In this document: positions 36,798-44,852 of the stretch, piece after piece
Position numbering within the stretch: the first letter of the stretch is position 1
Layout: the number at the start of each line of letters is the position of its first letter
Origin: Microbacterium proteolyticum
GTDB lineage: Bacteria > Actinomycetota > Actinomycetes > Actinomycetales > Microbacteriaceae
Length of the DNA stretch: 64,000 nt
Assembly (NCBI RefSeq): GCF_014192415.1
Contig: NZ_JACHXY010000001.1
Span: forward strand, 62,001-126,000
Direction of reading: 5' to 3'
Translations under genes and position numbers: made by a program
Notes under the pieces: model-generated
The model's input: only the letters and a program-made list of their open reading frames with translations
The model's database searches: none
Told to the model about the DNA's origin: nothing

Positions 36798-36825
36798 AAC
36801 CCCGGATGCCGAGGCATCCGAGGTT
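36798..36825 (-). terminator. Terminator hairpin after the MerR gene
   Basis: AACCCCGGATGCC and GGCATCCGAGGTT form a long stem with one mismatch and a tight loop, 22 bases beyond the stop. It is followed by CTTCGTC rather than a true T-run. Confidence 0.6.
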
Positions 36826-36846
36826 CGAAGACGGGGCGGTGACGCG

Positions 36847-37392
36847 TCAGGCGGTGCGGGCGGCGCGGCGCGCGGCGAGCTCGTCGACCGCGTCGGGCTG
36901 AGCGGTCTCGAAGTCGACGAGGGTGGACTCCACCTCGCGCAGGACCTTGCCGACAGCGATGCCGAACACGCCCTGGCCACGGCTGACAAGGTCGATGACC
37001 TCGTCGTTCGAGGTGCAGAGATACACCGACGCACCATCGCTCATGAGGGTCGTGCCCGCCAGATCGCGGATCCCGGCCACGCGCAACTGCTCGACCGCAG
37101 TGCGGATCTGCTGCAGCGAGATGCCGGTGTCGAGTAGACGCTTGACGAGTTTCAGCACGAGGATGTCGCGGAAGCCGTAGAGGCGCTGCGAGCCCGATCC
37201 GCTCGCGCCGCGAACCGTCGGGACGACCAGTTCGGTGCGCGCCCAGTAGTCGAGCTGGCGGTAGGTGATGCCGGCTGCACGCGCGGCGACGGCCCCGCGA
37301 TAACCGGTGTCGTCGTCCATCTCGGGCAGACCGTCGGTGAAGAGGAGGTCAGCGGCGAACCGAGGTTCACCGAGTGCGTCGCCAGCGTTCAT
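36847..37392 (-). CDS. MerR-family transcriptional regulator (Rv1830-like)
   Basis: The 181-residue regulator has a winged-helix DNA-binding domain (about 33-105) with GITYRQLDYWARTELVVP and SQRLYGFRDILVLKLVKRLL, followed by a helical region and a small effector-like domain. It resembles the second MerR gene found close behind garA-ftsR in other actinobacteria (Rv1830, cg1633). The second ATG is used because GAGGAGG lies before it, while the first ATG has none. Its target is unknown. Confidence 0.88.
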   Translation of the reverse strand: MNAGDALGEPRFAADLLFTDGLPEMDDDTGYRGAVAARAAGITYRQLDYWARTELVVPTVRGASGSGSQRLYGFRDILVLKLVKRLLDTGISLQQIRTAVEQLRVAGIRDLAGTTLMSDGASVYLCTSNDEVIDLVSRGQGVFGIAVGKVLREVESTLVDFETAQPDAVDELAARRAARTA

Positions 37393-37488
37393 GCTCGCGT
37401 CCCTCCTCATCGGTTCGTTGCTTCCACGCTAGATCAGCGAACGTTCCCCGGCAATGACATCCGCTCCGAGGGGCGCGGCGTGTCGCGC

Positions 37489-38175
37489 TCAGGAGAGCAT
37501 CCGGTCCAGGGCGTCGCGGACGAACATGGTGCGCACCTCGTCGAGGCGCGCCGCCAACTCGGGGGCGAGCTCGCTCGCGCGCGCTCGCGACGGCGCGTCG
37601 GGGCGGCGGAGAAGAGCAGACAGCGCCGACTCGACCAACGACACCTCGCGCTCGGCGCTCTGGCGCAGCGCACGCACGTGACGCGGTTCGATGCCGTGCC
37701 GGTCGAGGGCGACGAGCGCCCGCAGCAACGCCACCGTCTGCTCGGGGTAGCTCTCGGCGCCGACGATGACGCCCGTGCTCACGGCGTCGTTGAGGAGCTG
37801 GGGTCCTGCGCCGGCGGCGGCGAGCAACTCCTCGCGGCGGTACCGGCGCGGGGCGCTCGTCATCGACGGGATCGACGTGGGCGGCGCGGGATTACGGCCG
37901 GCGTCGAGGTCGGCGAGGTAGTCCCGGATGACGACGAGCGGCAGGTAGTGATCGCGTTGCAGCGTCAGAGCCAGACGCAGACGTTCGAGGTCGGCGGGCG
38001 AGAACTTGCGGTACCCCGACTCGGTCCGCGTGGGCGAAACGATGCCCTGCACCTCGAGGAAGCGCAGCTTGCTGGAGGTGAGCGCGGGGAAATCGGGCGT
38101 CAGGCGAGCGAGCACCTGCCCGATACTCAGCAGCCCCGCAGCCGTCTGACGACTACGGGACGGGGCTGCCGCCAT
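37489..38175 (-). CDS. ftsR: FtsR-like MerR regulator (Rv1828 family)
   Basis: The 228-residue protein starts with a MerR winged helix (LLSIGQVLARL, SKLRFLEVQGIVSPTRTESGYRKFSPADLERL). It then has the Pro/Ser linker and a helical C-terminal domain (about 100-228) characteristic of Rv1828 and corynebacterial FtsR. In C. glutamicum FtsR activates ftsZ, and in M. tuberculosis the gene follows garA as it does here. The ATG overlaps the garA TGA as TGATG, so the two proteins are co-translated. Confidence 0.9.
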   Translation of the reverse strand: MAAAPSRSRQTAAGLLSIGQVLARLTPDFPALTSSKLRFLEVQGIVSPTRTESGYRKFSPADLERLRLALTLQRDHYLPLVVIRDYLADLDAGRNPAPPTSIPSMTSAPRRYRREELLAAAGAGPQLLNDAVSTGVIVGAESYPEQTVALLRALVALDRHGIEPRHVRALRQSAEREVSLVESALSALLRRPDAPSRARASELAPELAARLDEVRTMFVRDALDRMLS

Positions 38176-38660
38176 CAGTGCTCTGCCGCGGGCAGATCGA
38201 CAGGCGAACCGAAGAAGTTCAGGCGGAACTTGCCGATGCGCACCTCGCTGCCGTTGACGAGCGCGGCACGGTCGACACGCTCGCCGTTGACGTAGCTGCC
38301 GTTGAGCGAGCGCTGGTCGACGATCTCGAAAGCCGTTCCCGTGCGCGTGATCTCGGCGTGCCGACGCGAGACGGTGACGTCGTCGAAGAACAGGTCTGCC
38401 TCGGGGTGGCGACCGACGGTCGTGATGTCGGTGTCGAGCAGGTAGCGGGCGCCGGTGGTCGGCCCGGACCGCACGATGAGCAGGGCGGCACCCGACGGAA
38501 GGGCGCCGATCGCCTCGACCTCCGCCTCGGTGAGGTCGGCACCGAAGGGGACGAACGACAGGTCGGCGTCGTGGGTCTGGGTCGTGTCGTGCGAACCGGC
38601 GGCGGCAGCTTCGCCTGCACGCCGGATGTCGTCTCGCTCGAATCGGCTGGTCTCGTCCAC
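38175..38660 (-). CDS. garA: FHA-domain regulator GarA/OdhI with a shortened N-terminus
   Basis: The 161-residue protein has an FHA domain (about 62-150) with VGRHPEADLFFDDVTVSRRHAE and SLNGSYVNGERVD, and the GKFRLNFF end shared with GarA/OdhI. Unphosphorylated GarA inhibits 2-oxoglutarate dehydrogenase; phosphorylation of an N-terminal ETTSVF motif makes it fold on itself. Here that motif is at the extreme N-terminus and reads DETSRFERDD, so only one threonine remains, aligned with the PknB site; the PknG-type threonine is replaced by Glu. AAGGAG at ideal spacing supports this GTG start. Confidence 0.92.
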   Translation of the reverse strand: MDETSRFERDDIRRAGEAAAAGSHDTTQTHDADLSFVPFGADLTEAEVEAIGALPSGAALLIVRSGPTTGARYLLDTDITTVGRHPEADLFFDDVTVSRRHAEITRTGTAFEIVDQRSLNGSYVNGERVDRAALVNGSEVRIGKFRLNFFGSPVDLPAAEH

Positions 38661-38915
38661 GGCTACTCCTTCTCATTCACCATAACCGACCGATTCGCAC
38701 CGGAAGGGCGACCGGCCTCGAGCGGGCCATGGTGATGCGTGATGTGTCTCTTCCCGTCGATACCGGCACCGCGGTTCGGGGCGCGAAGCGGTCGACGAGA
38801 CACTCGAACCTATCGACCCGAGCACGCCCCTGTCGAGTCCGGGCGCCGGTACGCGTCGGGCTCCGACCTCCCGAACAGCGACACGGCTCCCAGCCCCTTC
38901 CTCGGATGCCGTAAC

Positions 38916-38921
38916 TAGGGT
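38916..38921 (+). promoter_or_regulatory. -10 box of a leaderless promoter (CopC-like gene)
   Basis: TAGGGT ends six bases before the ATG. The GGAG inside the gap is too close to the start to be an effective binding site. Confidence 0.55.
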
Positions 38922-38927
38922 CGGAGC

Positions 38928-39569
38928 ATGAGGTCCCCCCAGGCGCCGCGTCGGCGCACCCTTCCCGTCGTCCTGGCCACCGCGTTCCTGGCCGCCGCCG
39001 CTCTCCTCGTTCCGGCCCTTCCCGCTGCTGCGCACGACGAACTGATCGCGACCGACCCGACCGCCGACGCGGTGCTCGAGGCACTGCCGGCGCAGATCAC
39101 GCTGTCCTTCAGCGCCGATGTGCTCCCCGACGCGGGCGCGACGGTGATCGAGGTGACCGACGCGTCGGGCGCCTCGCTGACCGACGGCACTCCCGAGGCC
39201 GCGGGCACCGAGGTGACGCAGGCGCTGGCGGGCCCGGCATCCGGTGCCGTCACGGTGCGCTGGCGCGTGGTGTCGAGCGACGGCCACCCCATCGACGGCG
39301 AGTTCGCGTTCTCGGTTCCGACCGCCTCCCCCACGCCCACACCGTCAGCGTCGCCGACCGCCTCCCCCACCGCATCGGCGAGCGAGGCGGCATCGCCCGC
39401 CGCCTCGGCCGAACCCACCGCCGCACCCGTCGAGTCAGCGGCTCCGGCGTCTCCGCTGCCGTGGATCCTCATCGCCGTGGCGCTGGTGATCGTGGCGGGT
39501 GTGCTGGTGTACGTCTTCGCGTCGCGGGGACCGCGGAAGACCGCCGGAGGCGGCACCGCCGGGCGATAG
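38928..39569 (+). CDS. CopC-domain copper-binding membrane-anchored protein
   Basis: The 213-residue protein has a signal peptide cut at AAA-HDELI, leaving His as the first mature residue, the amino-terminal copper brace expected for CopC. The CopC fold (about 36-135) ends with SSDGHPIDGEFAFSV, which contains the second histidine. A Pro/Ser/Thr/Ala-rich linker (about 135-180) and a C-terminal membrane helix (about 182-202) anchor it on the outside. No copD or copper ATPase is adjacent, so its partner lies elsewhere. Confidence 0.88.
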   Translation: MRSPQAPRRRTLPVVLATAFLAAAALLVPALPAAAHDELIATDPTADAVLEALPAQITLSFSADVLPDAGATVIEVTDASGASLTDGTPEAAGTEVTQALAGPASGAVTVRWRVVSSDGHPIDGEFAFSVPTASPTPTPSASPTASPTASASEAASPAASAEPTAAPVESAAPASPLPWILIAVALVIVAGVLVYVFASRGPRKTAGGGTAGR

Positions 39570-39572
39570 GCT
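39567..39572 (+). promoter_or_regulatory. -10 box of a leaderless promoter (lpdA), overlapping the copC-like stop
   Basis: TAGGCT ends six bases before the lpdA ATG; its first three bases are the TAG stop of the upstream gene. GGAG in the gap is two bases from the start, too close for a ribosome binding site. Confidence 0.62.
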
Positions 39573-39578
39573 GGAGCC

Positions 39579-40976
39579 ATGCCTCATTACGATCTGGTCA
39601 TTCTTGGTGCGGGTCCCGGCGGGTACGTCGCCGCCGTCCGCGGCGCACAGCTCGGACTGTCGGTCGCGATCGTCGAAGAGAAGTACTGGGGTGGTGTGTG
39701 CCTCAACGTGGGCTGCATCCCCTCGAAGGCGCTCCTGCGCAACGCCGACCTCGCGCACACGTTCCACGCGAAGGCCGACCTGTTCGGCATCTCGGGCGAC
39801 GTGCACTTCGACTTCGGCAAGGCGTTCGACCGCTCGCGCAGCGTCGCCGCCGGCCACGTCAAGGGCATCCACTACCTGATGAAGAAGAACAAGGTCACCG
39901 AGTACGAGGGCCGTGGCTACTTCGCCGACGACCACACGATCGATGTGACCAAGACCGATGGCTCGAAGGAGCAGGTCACCTTCGACAACGTCATCATCGC
40001 CACGGGCTCGACCGTGCGACTGCTGCCCGGGGTCACCCTGAGTGAGAACGTCGTCACCTACGAGGAGCAGATCCTCACCCGCGAACTGCCCGAGTCGATC
40101 GTCATCGTCGGCGCCGGCGCCATCGGCATGGAATTCGCGTACGTGATGACGAACTACGGCGTGAAGGTCACGATCATCGAGTTCCTCGACCGCGCCCTCC
40201 CCAACGAAGACGCCGAGGTCTCCAAAGAGATCCAGAAGCAGTACAAGGGCTACGGCGTCGACATCCTCACCTCCACCAAGGTCGAGTCGGTCACCGACCA
40301 CGGCGACAAGGTCACCGTCGCCTACACCGGCAAGGACGGCGCGCAGGGCTCGATCGATGCCGACCGCGTACTGATGTCGATCGGTTTCGCCCCGAAGGTC
40401 GACGGGTTCGGTCTCGAGAACACCGGTGTGAAGCTCACCGAACGCGGCGCCATCGACATCGACGACCACATGCGCACGAACGTGCCGCACATCTACTCGA
40501 TCGGTGACGTCACCGCCAAGCTGCAGCTGGCCCACGTCGCCGAGGCGCAGGGTGTGGTCGCCGCCGAGACGATCGGCAAGGCCGAGACGCAGACGCTGGG
40601 CGACTACCGCAACATGCCTCGCGCGACGTTCTGCAACCCGCAGGTCGCCTCGTTCGGTCTCACCGAGCAGCAGGCACGCGACGCCGGGCACGACATCAAG
40701 GTCTCGAAGTTCCCCTTCTCGGCCAACGGCAAGGCGAACGGACTCGGCGAGCCGGTCGGCTTCGTCAAGCTCGTCGCCGACGCCGAGACGCTCGAGCTCA
40801 TCGGCGGCCACCTCATCGGCCCCGACGTGTCCGAGCTCCTTCCCGAGCTCACCCTGGCCCAGAAGTGGGATCTGACCGCGCTCGAGGCCGCACGCAACGT
40901 GCACACGCACCCGACGCTGTCGGAGGGCCTGCAGGAGGCGTTCCACGGCCTCACGGGTCACATGATCAACCTCTGA
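39579..40976 (+). CDS. lpdA: Dihydrolipoyl dehydrogenase (Lpd, E3)
   Basis: The 465-residue flavoprotein reoxidises dihydrolipoamide in pyruvate and 2-oxoglutarate dehydrogenases. It has the FAD motif [18 protein letters not shown] (about 8-25), the redox-active disulfide [13 protein letters not shown] (about 37-49), the NAD motif [15 protein letters not shown], and the C-terminal HTHPTLSEG with the catalytic His-Glu pair. It stands alone between the copC-like gene and a terminator. GarA, the regulator of 2-oxoglutarate dehydrogenase, is encoded about 1 kb upstream. Confidence 0.97.
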   Translation: MPHYDLVILGAGPGGYVAAVRGAQLGLSVAIVEEKYWGGVCLNVGCIPSKALLRNADLAHTFHAKADLFGISGDVHFDFGKAFDRSRSVAAGHVKGIHYLMKKNKVTEYEGRGYFADDHTIDVTKTDGSKEQVTFDNVIIATGSTVRLLPGVTLSENVVTYEEQILTRELPESIVIVGAGAIGMEFAYVMTNYGVKVTIIEFLDRALPNEDAEVSKEIQKQYKGYGVDILTSTKVESVTDHGDKVTVAYTGKDGAQGSIDADRVLMSIGFAPKVDGFGLENTGVKLTERGAIDIDDHMRTNVPHIYSIGDVTAKLQLAHVAEAQGVVAAETIGKAETQTLGDYRNMPRATFCNPQVASFGLTEQQARDAGHDIKVSKFPFSANGKANGLGEPVGFVKLVADAETLELIGGHLIGPDVSELLPELTLAQKWDLTALEAARNVHTHPTLSEGLQEAFHGLTGHMINL

Positions 40977-40990
40977 CCCACACGACGTCG

Positions 40991-41020
40991 AAGGCCCGCC
41001 CGGTTCGCCGGGCGGGCCTT
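40991..41020. terminator. Bidirectional terminator between lpdA and the CYTH gene
   Basis: A 13-base perfect stem (AAGGCCCGCCCGG / CCGGGCGGGCCTT) closed by a TTCG loop lies between convergent genes, 15 bases past lpdA. Confidence 0.9.
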
Positions 41021-41076
41021 TCGCGTTCGCCTCCGGGACACCCGGACGGTCGTCCGCACGCGGATGCGGGTCGAAC

Positions 41077-41721
41077 TCAGCGACCCAGAGCGCGGGCGAG
41101 TTTGGATCCGGATGCCGCGTGCCGGCCGCCCGCGGCGAACACCGCCGCGTCGACCGCGGTGAAGAACGCCGCACGTCCGTGCTCGTCGTCGGGGGCCGCG
41201 GGACCGAGCTCGACCTCCCACTCGCGCCATGCGGACTCGATGCCGCGCCGCTCGTCGCGCGCCCGGACGCGGTCGTCGACGAACTCCGCGACCACCTCGC
41301 CATCGGCGTCGAGAAGGGCGTACGCCGTGCGGCTGTTGCGCACACGCGCCAGCGGGGTGAAGGGGGGCGCGGCGATCGAGGCGACGGCATCCTGCACCGC
41401 CGGAGGCACCACAGGATCCGCCGCGTCATCGGCGATGTCGCCGAGCGGCCACTGCCGTTCGCTGCGCCCCGCGCCCTGCGCCGGGCCCTTCACGTGCCAT
41501 CCCTCGTCGGGACCACCGCGCCGACGGCGGACCGCCACACCGGCGTGGGCGAGCTCGGCGTCCGCGGTGTCGACGTAGCGCGCGTCGAGCTCGCGGGGCT
41601 CGGCGTCACCGACCCGCGCGATACCCGGCAGCGCCGACCAGTCCGGGAGGGGCGTCGAGTCGTCGACGTCGTACTTGGCTTCGACCTCGACGCTCGACGC
41701 GCCGTGAGCGGCTCCGCTCAA
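41077..41721 (-). CDS. CYTH-domain protein (triphosphate tunnel metalloenzyme)
   Basis: This protein of about 214 residues has the hallmark ExExK at its start (SSVEVEAKYDV) and alternating charged strands (DARYVDTADAEL, AVRRRRGGPDEGWHVKGP, WREWEVELG) that form the CYTH tunnel. Family members hydrolyse tripolyphosphate or related triphosphates, or make cAMP; the substrate cannot be read here. The start is uncertain: a TTG overlapping the upstream stop (TTGA) gives the right N-terminus and no ATG or GTG is available. It is coupled to the small upstream gene. Confidence 0.82.
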   Translation of the reverse strand: MSGAAHGASSVEVEAKYDVDDSTPLPDWSALPGIARVGDAEPRELDARYVDTADAELAHAGVAVRRRRGGPDEGWHVKGPAQGAGRSERQWPLGDIADDAADPVVPPAVQDAVASIAAPPFTPLARVRNSRTAYALLDADGEVVAEFVDDRVRARDERRGIESAWREWEVELGPAAPDDEHGRAAFFTAVDAAVFAAGGRHAASGSKLARALGR

Positions 41722-41945
41722 TCGTCGCGTCCGTCGGCGTCGGGGTTGATGTCCTCGGTCTCTTGCGAGAACGCGAAGACCGCCTCGGTGGGTCCGTCGG
41801 ACTCGCCGGTGTTCGTCGGCGCGCCCTGGCGGCGGTAGACCAGCTGCCCCTCGCTGTAGGGCATGATCAGCGTGTCGTCGGAGTCGTTCTCGAGCGGGAG
41901 GACCTGCCCGTCGAGCGGGCCTCCGGTCAGTCGTGCAATAGCCAT
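41718..41945 (-). CDS. Small acidic hypothetical protein, coupled to CYTH gene
   Basis: I do not recognise this 75-residue protein. It starts MAIARLTGGPLDGQVLPLE, continues with a beta-rich stretch (TLIMPYSEGQLVYRR) and ends in an acidic tail (NPDADGRDD). It has no membrane segment or signal peptide. The ATG lies six bases after a TACGCT -10 box, which supports it as a real leaderless gene. Its TGA overlaps the TTG of the CYTH gene, so the two products are probably made together. Confidence 0.72.
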   Translation of the reverse strand: MAIARLTGGPLDGQVLPLENDSDDTLIMPYSEGQLVYRRQGAPTNTGESDGPTEAVFAFSQETEDINPDADGRDD

Positions 41946-41951
41946 GCTCAA

Positions 41952-41957
41952 AGCGTA
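41952..41957 (-). promoter_or_regulatory. -10 box of a leaderless promoter (small gene + CYTH operon)
   Basis: On the minus strand TACGCT ends six bases before the ATG of the small acidic protein. Confidence 0.55.
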
Positions 41958-42000
41958 GACCGCGACCCCGACACCGCCCGGCGCCTTGACAGTGCTCGCC

Positions 42001-42006
42001 TAGAAT
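42001..42006 (+). promoter_or_regulatory. -10 box of a leaderless promoter (glutamine amidotransferase)
   Basis: TAGAAT ends seven bases before the GTG start. A TTGACA at 41986-41991 is only nine bases upstream, too close to act as its -35. Confidence 0.5.
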
Positions 42007-42013
42007 CGCTCGG

Positions 42014-42769
42014 GTGATGTGGACGGACCTGCCCGGTGATCGCCCGTTCGTCCTGCTCGCCACCCGGGCGGAGGATCTCCCCGCCGACGAAGAGTATGCG
42101 CTCTTCCTCCGCTACACCGGGCTGCCGCCCGAGCGCCTGCACCGCATCCGCCTGGAGCGCGACCCGATGCCCGCTCTCGATCTCGACGATGTCGCCGGCA
42201 TCATGGTCGGGGGAAGCCCCTTCAACGCCTCCGACCCCCTCGAGAAGAAGTCGTCGGTCCAGCAGCGGGTCGAAGCGGAGATGGCCGCGCTACTCGACGA
42301 GGTGGTCGCTCGCGACGTGCCGTTCCTGGGGGCCTGCTACGGCGTCGGCACCCTCGGCACGCACCTGGATGCCACGATCGACGGCACGTTCGCCGAGCCC
42401 ATCAGCGTGGTCGAGGTGACCCTCACCGACGACGGTCGCAGCGATCCGTTGGCGGCGGGGCTGCCCGATCGGTTCTCGGCCTTCGTCGGACACAAGGAGG
42501 CCATCACGGCACTGCCCCAGGCTGCGGTGCTGCTGGCATCCTCCCCGACGTGCCCGGTGCAGATGTTCCGAGTGGGTCGGAACGTCTACGCGACGCAGTT
42601 CCATCCCGAGCTCGACATCGACGGCATCGTCACGCGCATCCACGCCTATGCGGGCTACGGCTACTTCGCGGCCGAGGAGCTGCAGAGCACCCTCGCGGCC
42701 GTGCGCCGCGCCCCCGTGACGGCGCCGTCGCGCATGCTGCGCACGTTCGTCGAGCGCTACGCGCGGTAG
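42014..42769 (+). CDS. Class I glutamine amidotransferase-like protein
   Basis: The 251-residue single-domain protein has the nucleophile elbow FLGACYGVGTLG (Cys near 110) and the catalytic His of ATQFHPELD (near 197), the arrangement of GuaA-type glutaminase domains. No synthetase domain follows, so it belongs to the stand-alone group often annotated as GMP synthase-like; its acceptor is unknown. Either the GTG or the ATG immediately after it can be the start. Transcription is probably leaderless. Confidence 0.88.
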   Translation: MMWTDLPGDRPFVLLATRAEDLPADEEYALFLRYTGLPPERLHRIRLERDPMPALDLDDVAGIMVGGSPFNASDPLEKKSSVQQRVEAEMAALLDEVVARDVPFLGACYGVGTLGTHLDATIDGTFAEPISVVEVTLTDDGRSDPLAAGLPDRFSAFVGHKEAITALPQAAVLLASSPTCPVQMFRVGRNVYATQFHPELDIDGIVTRIHAYAGYGYFAAEELQSTLAAVRRAPVTAPSRMLRTFVERYAR

Positions 42770-42861
42770 ACCGCCCCCATCCCGGAGACGAGCGCGGTAG
42801 CCCTCGCCCGCCCGCGAGGACGGGCGCGGTCGTGCACCTCGGCGCTGAGGGACGAGCGCGT

Positions 42862-43569
42862 TCAGTGCCGGTGACGCGCCGGGACCCGCACGACCGCGGT
42901 CGGCGCGGTCACCGCGGGGTGGGCGCGGCGCAGGGCGGGCTCGAGCCCGAGGTCGACGAGGTGCACGCGACCGGAGAGCTCGGGACCGCGGCCGCGCACG
43001 AGCCCGGCCTTGACGGCGCCGAACGTGACCGTGACATCGGCGGGGAGCACGGCACCCTCCGCCATCCCCTCGTCGGGGTCGAGTCCACTCGGCAGATCGA
43101 CGGCGACGACGCGCGGACGCTCGTCGAGGGCGAGGAGGGCTTCGACGAGCGCGCGGGCGGAGCCGCGGAGGCGTCGGTCGCGGAGGCGCCCGATCCCCAG
43201 GATGCCGTCGAGCACGAGCGAGTACGCGCTCAGCCGGGCGCACACGTCGCTGACGGAGACCACGTTCGCGCCGGCGGCGGTCGCGGCATCCAGCGCACCG
43301 CGGTGCACGCGGTCGCGCACGAGCACCACGTCGACCCGATTCGCCCGGCCCGCGAGGTCGGCGGCCGCGTAGAGGGCGTCGCCCCCGTTGTCACCCGCGC
43401 CGGCGAGCACGAGCACGGCACCGGGGGCTCCGCGCAGCTCGACGGCGACGATCTCGGCCAGGGCCTCGGCCGCCCACCTCATGAGGGGTCGGCCCTCGGC
43501 GATGAGGGGAGCCTCGGCGGCACGGACGGCGTCCGCGGTGTACGCCGCGGTGCGCGGTGCGGGAGGCAT
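42862..43569 (-). CDS. nnrE: NAD(P)H-hydrate epimerase (YjeF N-terminal domain)
   Basis: The 235-residue protein interconverts R and S forms of damaged NAD(P)HX for repair. It has AGAGDNGGDALYAAADLA (about 57-74), LVLDGILGIG (about 118-127) and VAVDLPSGLDPDEG (about 152-165), the family motifs. The ADP-dependent dehydratase domain (NnrD) often fused to it is absent. I chose the ATG with GAGGAG about nine bases upstream; an ATG 13 codons earlier (MSETPADGEE) is the alternative and has no clear binding site. Confidence 0.88.
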   Translation of the reverse strand: MPPAPRTAAYTADAVRAAEAPLIAEGRPLMRWAAEALAEIVAVELRGAPGAVLVLAGAGDNGGDALYAAADLAGRANRVDVVLVRDRVHRGALDAATAAGANVVSVSDVCARLSAYSLVLDGILGIGRLRDRRLRGSARALVEALLALDERPRVVAVDLPSGLDPDEGMAEGAVLPADVTVTFGAVKAGLVRGRGPELSGRVHLVDLGLEPALRRAHPAVTAPTAVVRVPARHRH

Positions 43570-43655
43570 CGCCGCGCGCTCCTCGCCGTCGGCCGGGGTC
43601 TCAGACATGCGGCGTCGATCCGGGGTCCGCACCATCGCCGGAGCCGGTGGGTGTG

Positions 43656-44729
43656 TCAGACATCGCTCTTCGCCCGGGCGCCGCGTTCGGCGTCGGTCTC
43701 TCGTGCCGCGGCCGCGGGGTCGGTCTTCGCGAGGGTCTCGCGCTCCTTCGCCTCGGCTTCGCGTGCGGCGTTCAGCTCGCCGAGGGCGGCGCTCATCGCC
43801 TTCTCGGCCCGCCGGACGCGGAACTGGATCATCGTCGCGGCACCGTACTTCGCCCGCACGCGATCGTGGTCTTCCTCGGTGGCGACCGTGATGTACGCGC
43901 CGGCGATGAGGATGACCTGGCTCGAGAGGTTCAGCCACAGCAGAAGGGCGATGAGCGAGGCGAACGTGGCCAGGAGAGGGTTGCTGCTCGCGCCCCCGAC
44001 GAACAATCCCGACAGCTGCTGCAGGACCACGAGGCCGACGCCGCCGATGAGTGCGCCGCGGATGAGGGTGCTCCGCCGGGCGTGAACGCCCGACAGCAGT
44101 GCGAAGGCGGCGGCGATGGCGGCGGAGTCCAGGGCGAGCACCACCAGCGTCGACAGCAGCCAGGTGAGCACGGCGGTGACCCAGGAGTCGGCGGAGACGC
44201 CGAGCAGTTCACGCACGAAGGTGAGGCCCGCCGTGGCGAGGAACGTGACCGCCGCACCGGCCACGAGGGCGAGTCCGATGCCGATCGCGAGCGCGAGGTT
44301 GCGCAGCAGCACCCACACGATGAGGGTGTCGTCGGTGGTGACGCCGGCGATCTGCCGCAGGGCGGCGCGCAGCGACCCGATCGCGCCGATGGCGGCGCCG
44401 ACCAGACCCAGCGAGCCGAGGATGCCGGCGATCGTCAGCCCGGCGGGCGCCTCGATGTCCTCGACCTTGATCAGTCCGTTCTCGCCGACGAGCCCCGGAA
44501 CGACGCTGTTCACCGAACGCACGAGAGCGCTGAGCCCCTCGGGGTTGCCGGCCAGCCAGAGGGACGCGAACGAGAAACCGATGAGCACGGCGGCGAACAG
44601 GCTGAACAGCGTGCGATAGGTGACGCCGTCGGCCAGGCTCGGACCGCGCGCTCCCGAGTAGACGAGGAAGGCGCGCACGAGGCGGAGCGACAGCGCCCAC
44701 GCGGTGACGCGACGAATGAGGTCCAGCAT
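43656..44729 (-). CDS. YihY/BrkB family inner-membrane protein
   Basis: The 357-residue protein has about six membrane helices (between residues 35 and 285) and family features such as SLADGVTYRTLFSLF near the start. The end of the membrane region holds ASSNPLLATFASLIALLLWLNLS, written in family consensus form. A long charged C-terminal tail (about 290-357), rich in Ala, Glu and Arg, likely forms a cytoplasmic coiled coil. The family was once thought to be RNase BN; its real function is unknown. The start is ATG six bases after a TACGCT -10 box. Confidence 0.88.
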   Translation of the reverse strand: MLDLIRRVTAWALSLRLVRAFLVYSGARGPSLADGVTYRTLFSLFAAVLIGFSFASLWLAGNPEGLSALVRSVNSVVPGLVGENGLIKVEDIEAPAGLTIAGILGSLGLVGAAIGAIGSLRAALRQIAGVTTDDTLIVWVLLRNLALAIGIGLALVAGAAVTFLATAGLTFVRELLGVSADSWVTAVLTWLLSTLVVLALDSAAIAAAFALLSGVHARRSTLIRGALIGGVGLVVLQQLSGLFVGGASSNPLLATFASLIALLLWLNLSSQVILIAGAYITVATEEDHDRVRAKYGAATMIQFRVRRAEKAMSAALGELNAAREAEAKERETLAKTDPAAAARETDAERGARAKSDV

Positions 44730-44735
44730 GGGCTC

Positions 44736-44741
44736 AGCGTA
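44736..44741 (-). promoter_or_regulatory. -10 box of a leaderless promoter (YihY/BrkB gene)
   Basis: On the minus strand TACGCT ends six bases before the ATG. Confidence 0.55.
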
Positions 44742-44852
44742 TCGACGCGTCGGGGTCGGTCCCGCAGGGTTGACCGCGGCGCGCGGGCGGGACAGCGTCG
44801 ATCAGGCCGTCGGGCGAACCCGACCCCCGCTTCTCGCCCGTGCCGCACCCGA

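Noticed and set aside
41986..42006. TTGACA and TAGAAT as a paired -35/-10 promoter
   Set aside because: Spacing is only 9 bases; TAGAAT fits better as the -10 of a leaderless promoter, with the TTGACA incidental.
43609..43665. Twenty-codon frame (MSDTPTGSGDG...) between the YihY gene and nnrE
   Set aside because: It is very short, and its likeness to the alternative nnrE N-terminus seems coincidental; no separate evidence for translation.
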